Below, piece by piece: positions 10,757 to 20,830 of a DNA stretch of 64,000 bases (the stretch's first letter is position 1; every line of letters starts with the position of its first letter). The notes under the pieces are model-generated. The model had not been told where the DNA came from and did no database searches. It saw only the letters and a program-made list of their open reading frames with translations. The stretch comes from Pythium myriotylum (taxonomy: Eukaryota > Oomycota > Peronosporomycetes > Pythiales > Pythiaceae). The stretch spans positions 188,501 through 252,500 of the forward strand of contig JALJCQ010000030.1 in the NCBI GenBank assembly GCA_023091665.1, in the 5' to 3' direction. The translations under genes and the position numbers were made by a program.

Positions 10757-13700
10757 ATGCCGTCCGACATCTACCTCGAAGACATGGCCGACGACGCCGC
10801 GCCGCGCCGCGCCACGCGCTCGACGGCGCCCGACGCGCCGGCCTCTTCGCGCCGCCGCCGCAGCGTGGAGCCCGTGCGCTTCCAGCAGCTGCAGGACCAG
10901 GAGCGCGCCATGGCGAGGCTCAAGTACGAGCAGCTGCGCAAGGGCGACAAGCGCCGGCTCGACGCCAAGCCCGCGAGCGCCGCCCGCGCCAAGCGCAGCC
11001 GCGCCGAGGCGCGCCGCAGCGCGCGCCAGGCGCGGCGGCGCGAGGCCATGTCGCCGTCGCTCGGCGCCCGCGACGACGCCGACGAGGAAGACGAGGAAGA
11101 CGAAGAAGCGTGGCGCGCGCTGCCGCCCATGGCGCTCGACGGCAGCGGCGCCACGCCGCGGCGGTTCGCGCGCGCGCAGGACGCGCTCGTGGCCGTGCTC
11201 GCGCCCTCGACGGCCTGGCGCGCGCGGCGAGCGAGCGTAGCGCCGCGCAATCTGCTGCATGGGACGCTGCTCGAGCCCTTTGCACGCGAGCTCGACCGGC
11301 CGCTCGACGCGTATGATGAGCTCCTCGCGAGCTGGTGCGAGTTGCTGAGACCGTGCGTGGCCGTGGCCAAGGGCTCGCTGCAAGACGACGTGCAGCTGCG
11401 CGTCGAGGCGCTCGTGGGCGAGGCCACGCCGCTCGTCAAGCGCTGCCACAACGCGCGCGTCGCGCACATCGTCGGCGCCAACCGCGAGAGCGTGCGCGCC
11501 TGTCTCGCCCAGCTGCCGGCGAGCCGCGAGGCCGTCTGCGCCACGCTCGCGCGCGGTGTCGTCAAGCTCGAGATCCCCAAGCTGCAGCAGCTCACGGTCG
11601 CCACGATGCTCGAGACGACGATCGAGCATGACGAAGACGAGATGCCCGTGTACGCGGTCGGCCGAGGCGAGAACACGGTGCGCGAGCGCGGTCAATTGCC
11701 CAAGGAGATGGTGCGGCTGCGCCAACTGCCGGCCATGAGCCGCTCGACGACGTGCATCGGCGTGCGCGACACGCTGCCCGCGGACGACGACCCGATCATC
11801 CGCTACGTGCCGTTCTTCAGCCAGGCCACCAAGCCCGACGCACAGCTGCCGACCATGGAGACGACCCACAAGACGCCGCTCTCGGCGCTCGACGACGAGG
11901 TGCGCGAGTTCGTGTTACGCTACGTCGTGCGCGCCATGGACGGCGACGCGCGCGTCTTCCAGGCGCTGCGAGACGCCGGCTGGTGTCTCCAGCCGCAGAC
12001 CGACTACGCAGAGCTGCTGCTGAGAGACGCGAGGCGCCGTGTAGCGGCACTGCTACCGGCCGAGTCGAGGAGTGGGCTCCGCCAACGGCTCGCGAGCTCG
12101 GTTGGAGAAGGCTCGGCGCCAACGAGAGACAGCACGGAGCTGCTCGCGGCCTTCCGCATGATGTTCTGTCGGCGCTGCTACGTGTACAACTGCCAGTGCC
12201 ACGGCGTGCACCAGCCCGTGCCGGCGTCGAGGATAGACCCCGTGTACCCGGCTATGAAGAAGTCGCTGCGGCACGTGTTTGAGCACGAGATTGTCGAAGA
12301 TGAGCGCCTCGACGAAGATGATACCGTCGAAACCGAGGTCGTCACGACGGAGATCAGTGAGACCGTCGTGGTTGAAGAGAGTGAGGAGCTCACAAAGGAG
12401 ATGACGGTTGAGGACGTCGCAATGCCCGAGGTGAGAAGATCTGCGCGATCCGGGACCGTTCTCGCGACCAAGTCATCGTCGATCCTCGTGGGCCAGTTGA
12501 AGAAGCCGCGCAAGCGCCAGCACAACGGTACTGCGAGATCGGGCAAGCACGATCGACTCGCCGAGTCGTCCGAGTACTTTGGTCTCGCTGCGACGTACCA
12601 CAAGATCACGAGCGCGGCGTGCGCCGGAGTTCTCGCTGGTCGCGAGGGCGAAGTCTGCTCCGAAGACTGTCATGTGAAGGCCTCCGAACCGAGGAAAGAG
12701 GCTCCGTGGACTGCGAACGAGCTGCTGCTGCTGAGGTTAGCCGAGCGCAAAGTCGGTAACTGCGCGTGCCTGATTGCACCATTGCTTCGCTCCAAGACCT
12801 GCGCCCAGGTGTATTCGCAACTGGAGACCAAGTCGAGTTCAGAGCAAGACGAACTGGCAATTGCGCGTGCTGAGCTGCGCGTGCTGCTGCGACCTCGCGG
12901 TCCCCAGGAAGAGCAAGTCGCGTTGGTCCGCGGCAACACGCAGGAGCACTTGCTGCGCACGCGGTCCCAGCGTATGAAGGACCGAGGCTCCAACCACCAG
13001 TACGTGCCGTGCCACCACGCCGGCAGCGCGTCCTGCAACTCGAACGACTGCTCGTGCATGCGTCGTGACCACTTTTGCGAGAAATCGTGCGGCTGTGCGC
13101 TCGACTGCGCCAACCGCTTCCCCGGATGCCAGTGTGCGCGTGGCGAGTGCGGCACGATGGAGTGTCCGTGCTACTTCTCGGGCCGCGAGTGTGATCCGGA
13201 CGTGTGCAGATCGTGCGGCGCGTGCGAGGTGCCGCTGTTGGCGCTGGACCCGACGAGCCAGGCCAAGAGCAACAAGGCGTTGCGAGTTTGCTGGAACACC
13301 AACATCCTCCGTGGTGCCCACCGCAAGATCGGCGTGGCCGAGTCGACGACCCACGGTTGGGGCGCGTTCGCGCTCGAAGAGATCAGCGAGGGCGACTTTA
13401 TCTACGAGTACACGGGCGAGCTGCTCTCGCAGGACGAGGCTGAGCGACGTGGCAACGTGTACGACCGCAACGCTGTGAGCTTTTTGTTCGATCTGAATGA
13501 AGACGCGGTCGTGGACGCTGCTCGCAAGGGCAACAAGAGCAAGTTCGCGAACCACTCGTCAGTGAATCCCAACTGCGCGGCCCGGATCATGCTCGTCAAG
13601 GGCGACCACCGCATTGGACTCTACGCCAAGCGCAAGATCGCAGCCGGCGAAGAGCTGTTCTTCGACTATGGCCACCACGGAGTCGTGCCCGATTGGAGCC

Positions 13701-13933
13701 AGTCGAGAATTCGCTCATCAGTTCCCAAGGGCATGGAGGCCCCACCGTCGGGTGGCCCAAGCTCAGTTGAAGAGAGTTCAGCCCCGACTTCGCCACGTCG
13801 TCCTGTCGAAGTGGAAGAGAATGGTTGGTCAGAGGACGAGAACGGCGACGTCGAGATGGCAGAAGACTCTCCGACCGGTCCAACACCACCCGAAGCAGCT
13901 GAGGATGACGATGTGATCTTGGTGGATGACTAA
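10757..13933 (+). CDS. E(z)/EZH2-like SET-domain histone H3K27 methyltransferase
   Basis: This intronless gene encodes about 1058 residues from the ATG at 10757. Upstream in-frame sequence is a low-complexity CCAACG repeat and was excluded. Domains in order: basic and acidic low-complexity N-terminus; a SANT-like helical segment (PWTANELLLLRLAERKVGNC, ~650-690); a Cys-rich CXC domain (CSCMRRDHFCEKSCGC through GECGTMECPCYF, ~755-825); and a SET domain (~855-975) with THGWGAFA, IYEYTGE, the cofactor/pseudoknot motif FANHSSVNPNC and the terminal FDYG. The order SANT-CXC-SET is diagnostic of the catalytic subunit of Polycomb repressive complex 2, which trimethylates H3K27 in the nucleus and silences genes. 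The tail after SET is acidic and Pro/Ser-rich. In oomycetes H3K27me3 has been linked to effector gene silencing, which may matter for the CRN gene in this same window. Confidence 0.93.
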   Translation: MPSDIYLEDMADDAAPRRATRSTAPDAPASSRRRRSVEPVRFQQLQDQERAMARLKYEQLRKGDKRRLDAKPASAARAKRSRAEARRSARQARRREAMSPSLGARDDADEEDEEDEEAWRALPPMALDGSGATPRRFARAQDALVAVLAPSTAWRARRASVAPRNLLHGTLLEPFARELDRPLDAYDELLASWCELLRPCVAVAKGSLQDDVQLRVEALVGEATPLVKRCHNARVAHIVGANRESVRACLAQLPASREAVCATLARGVVKLEIPKLQQLTVATMLETTIEHDEDEMPVYAVGRGENTVRERGQLPKEMVRLRQLPAMSRSTTCIGVRDTLPADDDPIIRYVPFFSQATKPDAQLPTMETTHKTPLSALDDEVREFVLRYVVRAMDGDARVFQALRDAGWCLQPQTDYAELLLRDARRRVAALLPAESRSGLRQRLASSVGEGSAPTRDSTELLAAFRMMFCRRCYVYNCQCHGVHQPVPASRIDPVYPAMKKSLRHVFEHEIVEDERLDEDDTVETEVVTTEISETVVVEESEELTKEMTVEDVAMPEVRRSARSGTVLATKSSSILVGQLKKPRKRQHNGTARSGKHDRLAESSEYFGLAATYHKITSAACAGVLAGREGEVCSEDCHVKASEPRKEAPWTANELLLLRLAERKVGNCACLIAPLLRSKTCAQVYSQLETKSSSEQDELAIARAELRVLLRPRGPQEEQVALVRGNTQEHLLRTRSQRMKDRGSNHQYVPCHHAGSASCNSNDCSCMRRDHFCEKSCGCALDCANRFPGCQCARGECGTMECPCYFSGRECDPDVCRSCGACEVPLLALDPTSQAKSNKALRVCWNTNILRGAHRKIGVAESTTHGWGAFALEEISEGDFIYEYTGELLSQDEAERRGNVYDRNAVSFLFDLNEDAVVDAARKGNKSKFANHSSVNPNCAARIMLVKGDHRIGLYAKRKIAAGEELFFDYGHHGVVPDWSQSRIRSSVPKGMEAPPSGGPSSVEESSAPTSPRRPVEVEENGWSEDENGDVEMAEDSPTGPTPPEAAEDDDVILVDD

Positions 13934-14401
13934 GCAAAATGCAGTTGGCGGTCTGTCTTTTGGATACGTGGCTTGACAAGTTGAAGTGTGTTGCTGGGGA
14001 GTGGCTGACGAGTTTGTAGGTTTCGCGGACTCTTTCAGAAGCCGAGTATTCTTAGCGAACAATTCCAAAGGCTCTCTGGAGGGAGAATCAAACGGGTGCT
14101 CGACGGCGAGAAGAGCGGACTTCGCTACGTCGAGAGCATGGAGTTCAACTGGGCAGATCCGCGCAAGAACAAGCGCGTGGACACAGTCATGATGTGCGCA
14201 TCAGCTGCTCTTGAAGGGCTTGAGAGAGAGAGAGAGTTGGAAAGCCTGACCATGTTGGCGAAACTAGGGCCAAAGCAGAAGCATCCCGGGTCAAGCGCTT
14301 GACGAGCGTCAAGTCGACAGTGTCGAACCAACTCAACCCGGCCGTAGAGCACAAGCTCAAGAGTACGAAAAGCATTTTTCATCAAGGAGAGCCTGTCGCT
14401 G

Positions 14402-15856
14402 ATGGTGTTTGTGTCAATAGCACTGAAGAAGAAGAAAGCGCCAGAGGCCGAAGAACGTCCATCCTCTCGGCTCCATCAACGCGATTTCGATCTCAATACG
14501 ACGACAGCCAATAGCAGCAGCAGCCATAGCAACAATCACTCATTCTACAACGAGTTCCTCCCACAGGCCGCGCGACCCAAGTCGATCTTCGACGGCTTTG
14601 GTGTCCACGCTGCGGCAGACGGACTCTTCCATCCAGCGTCCAATATCCAAGCGTTCGCCGAGCACGACGCCAAGTATCCAGCGCAGACCAAGGACTCAGC
14701 ACGCAGCAGCAAGGCCGGCGACTCGGAGAGGCGGTTGCCCCCGTTGAGCGGGAAGTCGGACCGTAGCGAACGCCTCGCTAGTCGCTCGGACTCGCGATTG
14801 CCAACGGCATCGTCGTCGTCCTCCAGCTATCGCAGTTTGAGCAGTCTGTCGGGAAACCGAAGCGACGGAGACCTACACGCACCGCGACGACCTGGTATTG
14901 TGCCATCTAGTGCTGACCGCAATGCAATGGAGTTGCTAGAAGAGCTCGAAGACGACGGAGATTTCCACGAGTATGAGGAGAACGAAGAGCCCCAGGCACT
15001 ATCGCCTGTGGTGGTGAAGAATCATAAGAGCATCTCGGTGGCAAGCCGAAAGGAGGAGGACAATCAGGCCCACGCGAAGCCCAAGTCATCGTCAGTCGTA
15101 CCGCCCCTGGAACTCGACCTCGCACAAAAATTCGAGCAGCTTAAGTGTCTGATGAAGACGAACAGGGAGAAAGACACAGCCGAGAAGAAAGACCCAGCAA
15201 GACCCGAGGTGGAGGAGGAAACAGGATCAGGCCCTGGCCCCGTGGTCGTGAAAATACACAAGACCAAGAAATCTCGCGACGAGGATACTTTAAAAGCCAA
15301 GGACAAGAAGCCTCTAAAGACGAAGCCTACGGCTGCAGAGAAACCACCACCACAGACCGAATCTCATGCTGCTGTCACCAAGAAGACCAAAACGAGGGTG
15401 AGCGTGCGCAGCGGCGTGTCGCTCTCGGATCTCAAGCAGGAGCATCGTGCGGCTCTGGCCATGCTCCAGGAACTCGGCGGTCCGGTCGCTGAGACTGAAA
15501 CGGAGACGAGAAAGGGAGGTCCCAAGTCCAGACTCGCGACGCAGCCTCGTGAAGGGAAGACCGTCAAGACGAGCGATACTGCCAAAGCCCCAACCGAGCC
15601 AAACCACCGACTCGTGGAGAAGCTGCGGTCCCGCATGCCGTCAGGTCGGAGCAAGACGCCTCGTGAGGAGCTGCGTGGCCAGGAGCTCGTCGACGCAGCA
15701 TTGGATGCTGCACGCTCAGTGCTGAGCAGCGAGCCCAAGCCCGAGGAGGACGACGATGACGAGCTGTGGAATCGGTACGCGGAGAACCAGGTCGAAGAGG
15801 ACGAGGACGAAGATCCGAGCAGCGAACTGTACGAGGACGAGGACTTCGAAGGATAA
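14402..15856 (+). CDS. unknown disordered, charged protein
   Basis: I do not recognise a family. The frame encodes 484 residues, almost all polar: Ser/Asn-rich at first, then alternating Lys/Glu-rich blocks (KIHKTKKSRDEDTLKAKDKKP), a predicted helix (VSLSDLKQEHRAALAMLQELGG), a basic stretch (NHRLVEKLRSRMPSGRSKTP), and a strongly acidic C-terminus (EEDDDDELWNRYAENQVEEDEDED). The start is uncertain. The first 12 codons look unlike the rest, and open frames at 14096-14302 suggest an upstream exon that I could not join convincingly. The stop lies only 25 bases from the converging stop of the PH-PX gene. Confidence 0.6.
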   Translation: MVFVSIALKKKKAPEAEERPSSRLHQRDFDLNTTTANSSSSHSNNHSFYNEFLPQAARPKSIFDGFGVHAAADGLFHPASNIQAFAEHDAKYPAQTKDSARSSKAGDSERRLPPLSGKSDRSERLASRSDSRLPTASSSSSSYRSLSSLSGNRSDGDLHAPRRPGIVPSSADRNAMELLEELEDDGDFHEYEENEEPQALSPVVVKNHKSISVASRKEEDNQAHAKPKSSSVVPPLELDLAQKFEQLKCLMKTNREKDTAEKKDPARPEVEEETGSGPGPVVVKIHKTKKSRDEDTLKAKDKKPLKTKPTAAEKPPPQTESHAAVTKKTKTRVSVRSGVSLSDLKQEHRAALAMLQELGGPVAETETETRKGGPKSRLATQPREGKTVKTSDTAKAPTEPNHRLVEKLRSRMPSGRSKTPREELRGQELVDAALDAARSVLSSEPKPEEDDDDELWNRYAENQVEEDEDEDPSSELYEDEDFEG

Positions 15857-15881
15857 AGACGAATGGAGCTCTTTGTTGTCT

Positions 15882-17217
15882 CTACTGCGTACTCTGCGTC
15901 GTGTGGAAGGCCTCGACGAGCAGCTTGTGCCCGATGCGTGCGATGCGGTCGTGGACCGAGTCAGTCTGCATACATCAACACGACGAACATTAGCAAAGCC
16001 AGCTACTCTCGTCGCTTCATCATGAAACGTACCGGCTCGGGTTCTTGCTGCACGACAGCGACAGGCGAAGGTGGCGGCGTCTCGACGACCGGCTTCTCGC
16101 TACAACTGCGATGATGATGATGGTGGTGGTGCTTGTCCGTGTCCCTCGCTGCTCTCTCACTGGGCTTGCGTTGGCTTGCTCTCGTCGTCTTGCTCTTTCG
16201 CTTCTCCTGCTGCGAGCGCACCATCTCGAGATGCAGATTGAAGAGCTGCTCGAAGCGTTCTCGCACAGGCCACGGCACGACGCGCTTGCTCTTGCCCTTG
16301 AGCCCCACCTGTCGCTGCAGCGTTTGCACGTGCATCGAGATCTCGAGAAACGCGTCAAGCATCGCGCCGGCGTCGCTGCCAAACACTGAAAAAGCCGGCA
16401 GCGCGAGCAGTTCGTGCCAGTAGGCGTCGTAGCTCGCCACGCGTCGCTCACTCTCGTCGTCTCGGCGCTGGAGGAAAGCCTTGACTCCCGTGAAGCTCGG
16501 CAACGAGAGATCGCGGAGATCGTCGCGGAACCGCATTCGTAGCTGCTCGTCGAACGCGCGGAACTGCTCCGAGGTCTTGGTCACGCTCCACGATCGCGCG
16601 TACTCGAGCACGGCCCACTGCGGCTGGTCGTCGTCGTTGTCGTTGCGAACGAGCTCGCGCTGGAGCGTCCAAGCCACGACCGCGAGCTCGTACTGGCCCT
16701 TGTGACCGGGTTCAGCACGACGGACGGTCACGTGGGCCGCCACGTGCACGTCGTCGAGGAACGGGGAGAGTTGGGCGTGGACGTCGCGCAGGTCAAGGGG
16801 TCCGACGACTGCAGACACAGGCGGCGTGGAGGCGCGCACCACGACGGCTCGCAGTGCTCGCAGCCACGCGTTCAGGTTCTGGCGGCTCGCCGCCGCGTCG
16901 ACGCCGTCGTCCGAGGTTACCACTTCAGCGCAAAAGTAGTGGCGCGTACCTGGAGCCACGACAATCCGAAAGACGAACCGCCGCGAGTTCTCGATGGGGA
17001 TGTTGGTGCCTGATGCTGAGAGGAGCTCGCCGAGCTCGTCGGCCGTCGCGACCTGCGCGCCCGCGAGCTCGAGCCGTGCTGTGCGGAGCTTCATGGTCTC
17101 GTCGGTGAAGAGCTCGAGCCCGTGGAAGGGCTCGTTGAGGCGCACGAACCGCCGTGTCCAGCTCTTCTTGTGCACGAGGTGGCCCGAGGTCTCGAGGTGG
17201 TCGAGGTAGCCCTGCAT
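15882..17217 (-). CDS. PH-PX domain phosphoinositide-binding protein
   Basis: Two exons: 17217-16033 and 15965-15882. A 67-base GT-AG intron (16032-15966) replaces a short read-through end with a 27-residue tail containing DRIARIGHKLLVEAFH, giving about 422 residues. An N-terminal PH domain (~1-130) opens with GYLDHLETSGHLVHKKSWTR, followed by RFVRLNEPFHGLELF and the terminal helix LNAWLRALRA. A PX domain follows (~165-300) with VLEYARSWSVTKTSEQFRAFDEQL and LPSFTGVKAFLQRR, the region of the phosphoinositide pocket. A basic segment and a His-rich run (7 His) precede the C-terminus. PH and PX domains recruit proteins to phosphoinositide-bearing membranes, so a peripheral endosomal or plasma-membrane adaptor role is likely. 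No catalytic domain is present. The ATG at 17217 starts exactly at the PH fold. Confidence 0.82.
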
Positions 17218-17379
17218 GGTGGACGCACGGGAGGGGGGGAAGAAGTGTGGGCGAGTGAGAGGAAACGGAGTAGCATAGACCAAGGAGGAGGAAGAGCAAG
17301 AAGGGGATCAGAACCCTCCTTTCGCCTCGCTCCTTCTTTCTTGAACCAGGAATAACTTTGCGTCGATATAGAATAGAGT

Positions 17380-17405
17380 GGAGAGAGAGAGAGAGAGAGA
17401 GAGAG
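17380..17405. repeat. (GA)n microsatellite
   Basis: A GA dinucleotide tract sits just beyond the stop codon of the minus-strand gene ending at 17407. Confidence 0.9.
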
Positions 17406-17406
17406 A

Positions 17407-18084
17407 CTACTGCTCGCGGTACTTCTCGATCATCTCCTTGATGGTGAGCTTGTTGTAGCGGCCGACCGCCATGCTCTGCGCGCCGCGCAGCCTTGTGAGC
17501 ACGGTCTTGCGGCTGAAGGGCAGCGCGGGCTTGTGGGTGCCGAGGAACTGGAGCAGCAGCTTGGCGAGCGCCTTGTTGCTCTCGTCCGCGAAGCCGCAGG
17601 CGCCTTCGAACCAGGCCATGAGCGTGCCGTAGCCGCCGGCCTTGTCAAAGGCCGAGAGCAGCGGCGTCTCGGGCACGCGGAAGGAGGCGTCGAGCACGAA
17701 GAGCACTTGGGCCTTGTCGTCGATCGAGAGCGCGGCGTCCTCGATCTTCTTGGTGAGCTGCGTCATGGCCGCGACGTCGCGCGCCGTGGCCGTGAGCGTG
17801 CAGAGCTCGCGCGCGAGCGCCACCATGGCGTCCGACACGAGCGGCAGCGGCGCGACCACGGCGGGCGTCGTGCGCTCGCGCACCGCGAGCGTCTCGTGGG
17901 CCGCGCGCACGTTGCGCTGGCCCGTGAGCGGGTGCTCGCCCGTCTGCTGCACGAAGAACTCGACCTGCTGGTGGAACTCCTTGGCGCGCTCGCGCACGGC
18001 CGCGCTCTGCAGCAGCAGCAGCGCCCAGAGCGACTCCTGCTCCTCGTGGAGCGCGCGCGGAGCGTCGCCCGGCGGCGTCGTCAT
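17407..18084 (-). CDS. helical protein of unknown function
   Basis: The frame encodes 225 residues from the ATG at 18084. I do not recognise a family. It is nearly all alpha-helical, with helices such as LHEEQESLWALLLLQSAAV, AMVALARELCTLTATARDV and QLTKKIEDAALSIDDKAQ, then a more compact C-terminal part (TLMAWFEGACGFADESNKAL, LLLQFLGTHKPALPF) ending in basic KLTIKEMIEKYREQ. There is no signal peptide or membrane helix. The bundle-like pattern would suit a subunit of a larger complex, but that is only an impression. A short tandem repeat lies just upstream of its start. Confidence 0.65.
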   Translation of the reverse strand: MTTPPGDAPRALHEEQESLWALLLLQSAAVRERAKEFHQQVEFFVQQTGEHPLTGQRNVRAAHETLAVRERTTPAVVAPLPLVSDAMVALARELCTLTATARDVAAMTQLTKKIEDAALSIDDKAQVLFVLDASFRVPETPLLSAFDKAGGYGTLMAWFEGACGFADESNKALAKLLLQFLGTHKPALPFSRKTVLTRLRGAQSMAVGRYNKLTIKEMIEKYREQ

Positions 18085-18159
18085 GCCACCTCGGAATTGG
18101 ATTGGACCGGCCGAGGAGCTCCAGCGTCCGATGTAACCGTTACAAACTGAGATAGAATT

Positions 18160-18225
18160 GATACAAAGTGATCGATAACTGATACAAACTGATCTATAAC
18201 TGATACAAACTGATCTATAACTGAT
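18160..18225. repeat. 21-bp tandem repeat, about 3 copies
   Basis: Units of the form GATCTATAACTGATACAAAC follow each other with small changes about 80-140 bases upstream of the minus-strand ATG at 18084. They lie in the presumed promoter and could be a tandem protein-binding site. Confidence 0.75.
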
Positions 18226-19797
18226 ATTCCAACGGGGGTGTAGATCGGTTCGTAACGATGACCCTCGCTGCTTTTTCTGCGAAACCAGATGGTTGTCATG
18301 TGGCCATCTCGATGAGCTCCGGTGATTATCCAGAAGCAGCCAGAGTCGCCGGCCTCCGGCTTTTATGCCCCCGCTGCTCCTTGCCAACGTGACGTCCTCG
18401 TCATCTGCTTTCCGCGCGCGTTCTCCGTTCTCTTTCGCCAGCTGGCGCGGGGCTTTGTTTGTCACTGTCCGTGCCACCGAAGCCGACGTTCGTCTGCGAC
18501 GTGTGCCGACATCTTGGTGGAGCCGGACGGACACTCACGAGGATGCGAGAATCCGAATGTGTGCGGAGATCGCCTCCGCCTGCTGGGTGCGTCCAGCGGA
18601 TTTTAAAGAGCGAGACGCCAACGGCGGCGAATGTCCTCCGCGGCGTCGCGAGTCGTCATCAGCTCGACAAAGTCGGTCGGCTCGCAACCCACTCGCCCGC
18701 TTTCTCGTGGCGCACTGTACCTACTCGCCACTCGGGGAGCTCAGCCACTTCAATGGGGCGATCTTGTGCACGGGGAGCGAAGCGAAGAGAAAAAGCGGGT
18801 TCGACGAGCCTGTCGCGACATGTTGAAGCGCCGCTGACGTAGCGGAGACCTTCGCGGAACGCCTCGACTCGTTCGCTTGGAAAATTCGATAGTAAATCCT
18901 CTCCTTCTTCGCCACCACCGAGCAGCTCGCGAGCCGTGAATGCTCGCTCGGGCCATCTCGATCTATCCATCTCTCTCGGGGGGGGGAGACCGAGTGTCGC
19001 GGATTGCTCATCGGAGACCGTGGGCGGTGCATGACGCGTGACCGGGGGCGTCTGTGGGCGGCAGCGCAGCGCCCACGCGCGGCGCATGCCACTCCATCCA
19101 CCGCCAGTGGCTGCGGCTGGGTCGGCGCCACAAACGCTCGCCTCTGGCTCCGTGGACCCGTCGAGTCTCGCTGGTCCCGACGGCGGACCTTTTAGGGGCA
19201 AGCGAGCAATCGCTGGATTCCGTTGCCGTTACACCCGTCCAGCTGGGATCCGCGAGGTCAAGACACGCCCAAGTATCAAGAGTGAGTCGTTCTTTGCCTC
19301 CTGTCAGCTGGGTGTCGATCAGCAAGATATTAATACAGGAAGACCCTGCTTGAGCTCACTCTATCAATTAAAAATGGTTATAAAATGATTCTATTGTTAT
19401 GGATATATGTTACAATTAGTATGAATAAGATTTTATATAAATGATATCCTGTTGAATACGATTCAGCAAACGCTTGTGTTCGAACGGAGGAAACGGCGCG
19501 TCGAGACCCAGTGAGGAGATCCGGACAATGGTTGTCAACAGGAGCCCTAGCCCCCGACCGTACTTGACCGTGTAGTAGGACTTGGGCGCGCGTAGAAAAA
19601 GAACGCGAGCTCATTTCAACATGGCCGGAGTCAGCACTGGATTCTCGCGCTCTTACAACGTTGCACCGCGAGCCCGGCGATGGATACGCACCCGCTCGGG
19701 TGGCGCGGGCCAAGTCTCATTCCCGAATCTGCCTCGCCGCGTGCCGCAGCGACCTTCCCCTCTCTTCCCCACATAGCGCGGACACGCCCCTAGCTCC
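18226..19797. other. intergenic, no supported gene
   Basis: ORFs of 100-180 codons exist on both strands but have no domain and are Arg/Pro-rich, as expected from GC-rich noncoding sequence. An AT-rich patch lies at about 19365-19460. Confidence 0.45.
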
Positions 19798-20766
19798 ATG
19801 ATCTGTGCGATGCCTTCCGTCGCATCCGCCGACCTCTCTCGCCAACAGAACCAGCAACAGCAGCTGAGCCCGAACGCGGCGCAGGACGTCGTGCTCCCGC
19901 CGCTCAACGCGCTCCCGTCGCTCTCCATCAGCCCGCCCAACAGCTCGCTGCGACTCAGCCCGAGCCACGCGGGCTTCGGCGCGCACGCCATCCCGCCGCT
20001 CCTCCCGCGGAGCTGCCGTCTGCTCGGCTGCGCCAACTTCGCCAAGATCCACGGCTACTGCGCCGCGCACTTCCACGGCGACGCCGAGCCCGTGGCCACG
20101 CGCCTGCCGCCGCTGCGCCTCGACCACGCGCCCTCGGGCGAGCGCCCGATGATCCCGACCGTCTACTACGCGCCGCAGCAGAACCCGATCTTCACGCAGC
20201 GCCAGCAGCTCCCGTCGCTCTCGCTGCGCCGCTTCTCCGAGCCCGTGGCGCCGCAGCTGCTCCCGATCCCGGTCGCGATCCCCATGCGCTCGCAGATGCC
20301 GCGCCGCCAGAGCGTCGACTCGCTCGCGGGCTACCGGCGCTCGGGGCTCACGCCCAAGAGCGGCGACGCGCTCAAGCCGTCGCCGACGCACTCGGCCGGC
20401 TCGGCCACGTCGCCCAAGGCGCTCTGTCGCCGCGAGAACTGCGTCAACGCCGCGCGCCGCAAGGGGCTCTGCATGGAGCACGGCGGGCGCCACTTCTGCA
20501 AGATGGAAGGCTGCCACAAGTGCGCCCACCGCGGCGGCTACTGCATCGCCCACGGCGGCGGCCGCCGCTGCGCCGTCGACAAGTGCACCAAGAGCGCGCA
20601 GTCGGGCGGCGTCTGCTACTCGCACGGCGGCGGCAAGCGCTGCGCCACGGACGGCTGCTCGCACGCCGCGCGCAGCGGCGGCTTCTGCATCAAGCACGGC
20701 AAGATGCTCAAGCAGAAGGAGAGCGGCGCCGAGGACGAGCAGGACGACGAGGACATCAGCGAGTAG
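19798..20766 (+). CDS. zinc-knuckle repeat protein (oomycete WRKY19-like)
   Basis: The intronless frame encodes 322 residues. The C-terminal third (~200-305) is a tandem array of about four Cys/His modules of the pattern C-x4-C-x8-10-G-x-C-x2-HGG, for example CRRENCVNAARRKGLCMEHG, CKMEGCHKCAHRGGYCIAHG and CAVDKCTKSAQSGGVCYSHG. A diverged module (CRLLGCANFAKIHGYCAAHF) sits near residue 75. Databases commonly label such oomycete proteins 'WRKY transcription factor 19-like' because the same module precedes a WRKY domain in some plant proteins. No WRKYGQK motif is present here, so it should not be called a WRKY factor. A nucleic-acid or protein-binding zinc role is likely. The tail is acidic. Confidence 0.8.
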   Translation: MICAMPSVASADLSRQQNQQQQLSPNAAQDVVLPPLNALPSLSISPPNSSLRLSPSHAGFGAHAIPPLLPRSCRLLGCANFAKIHGYCAAHFHGDAEPVATRLPPLRLDHAPSGERPMIPTVYYAPQQNPIFTQRQQLPSLSLRRFSEPVAPQLLPIPVAIPMRSQMPRRQSVDSLAGYRRSGLTPKSGDALKPSPTHSAGSATSPKALCRRENCVNAARRKGLCMEHGGRHFCKMEGCHKCAHRGGYCIAHGGGRRCAVDKCTKSAQSGGVCYSHGGGKRCATDGCSHAARSGGFCIKHGKMLKQKESGAEDEQDDEDISE

Positions 20767-20830
20767 ACAGAGAAAGCAAGTAACTAGAGCCCAGCCAGTG
20801 TATTATATAAACCGAGCGAGCAAAATGTAA

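Noticed and set aside
10130..11869. 579-codon minus-strand ORF opposite the SET-domain gene
   Set aside because: It is an antisense shadow of GC-rich coding sequence, has Arg/Ala/Val/Gly-rich composition without domains, and overlaps the real exon 1 of the phosphatase gene in another frame.
18659..19201. 180-codon minus-strand ORF
   Set aside because: No domain, Arg/Pro-rich, and equally long overlapping frames exist on both strands.
19717..20697. 326-codon minus-strand ORF opposite the zinc-knuckle gene
   Set aside because: It is an antisense shadow with Ala/Arg-rich sequence; the plus strand carries regular Cys/His modules.
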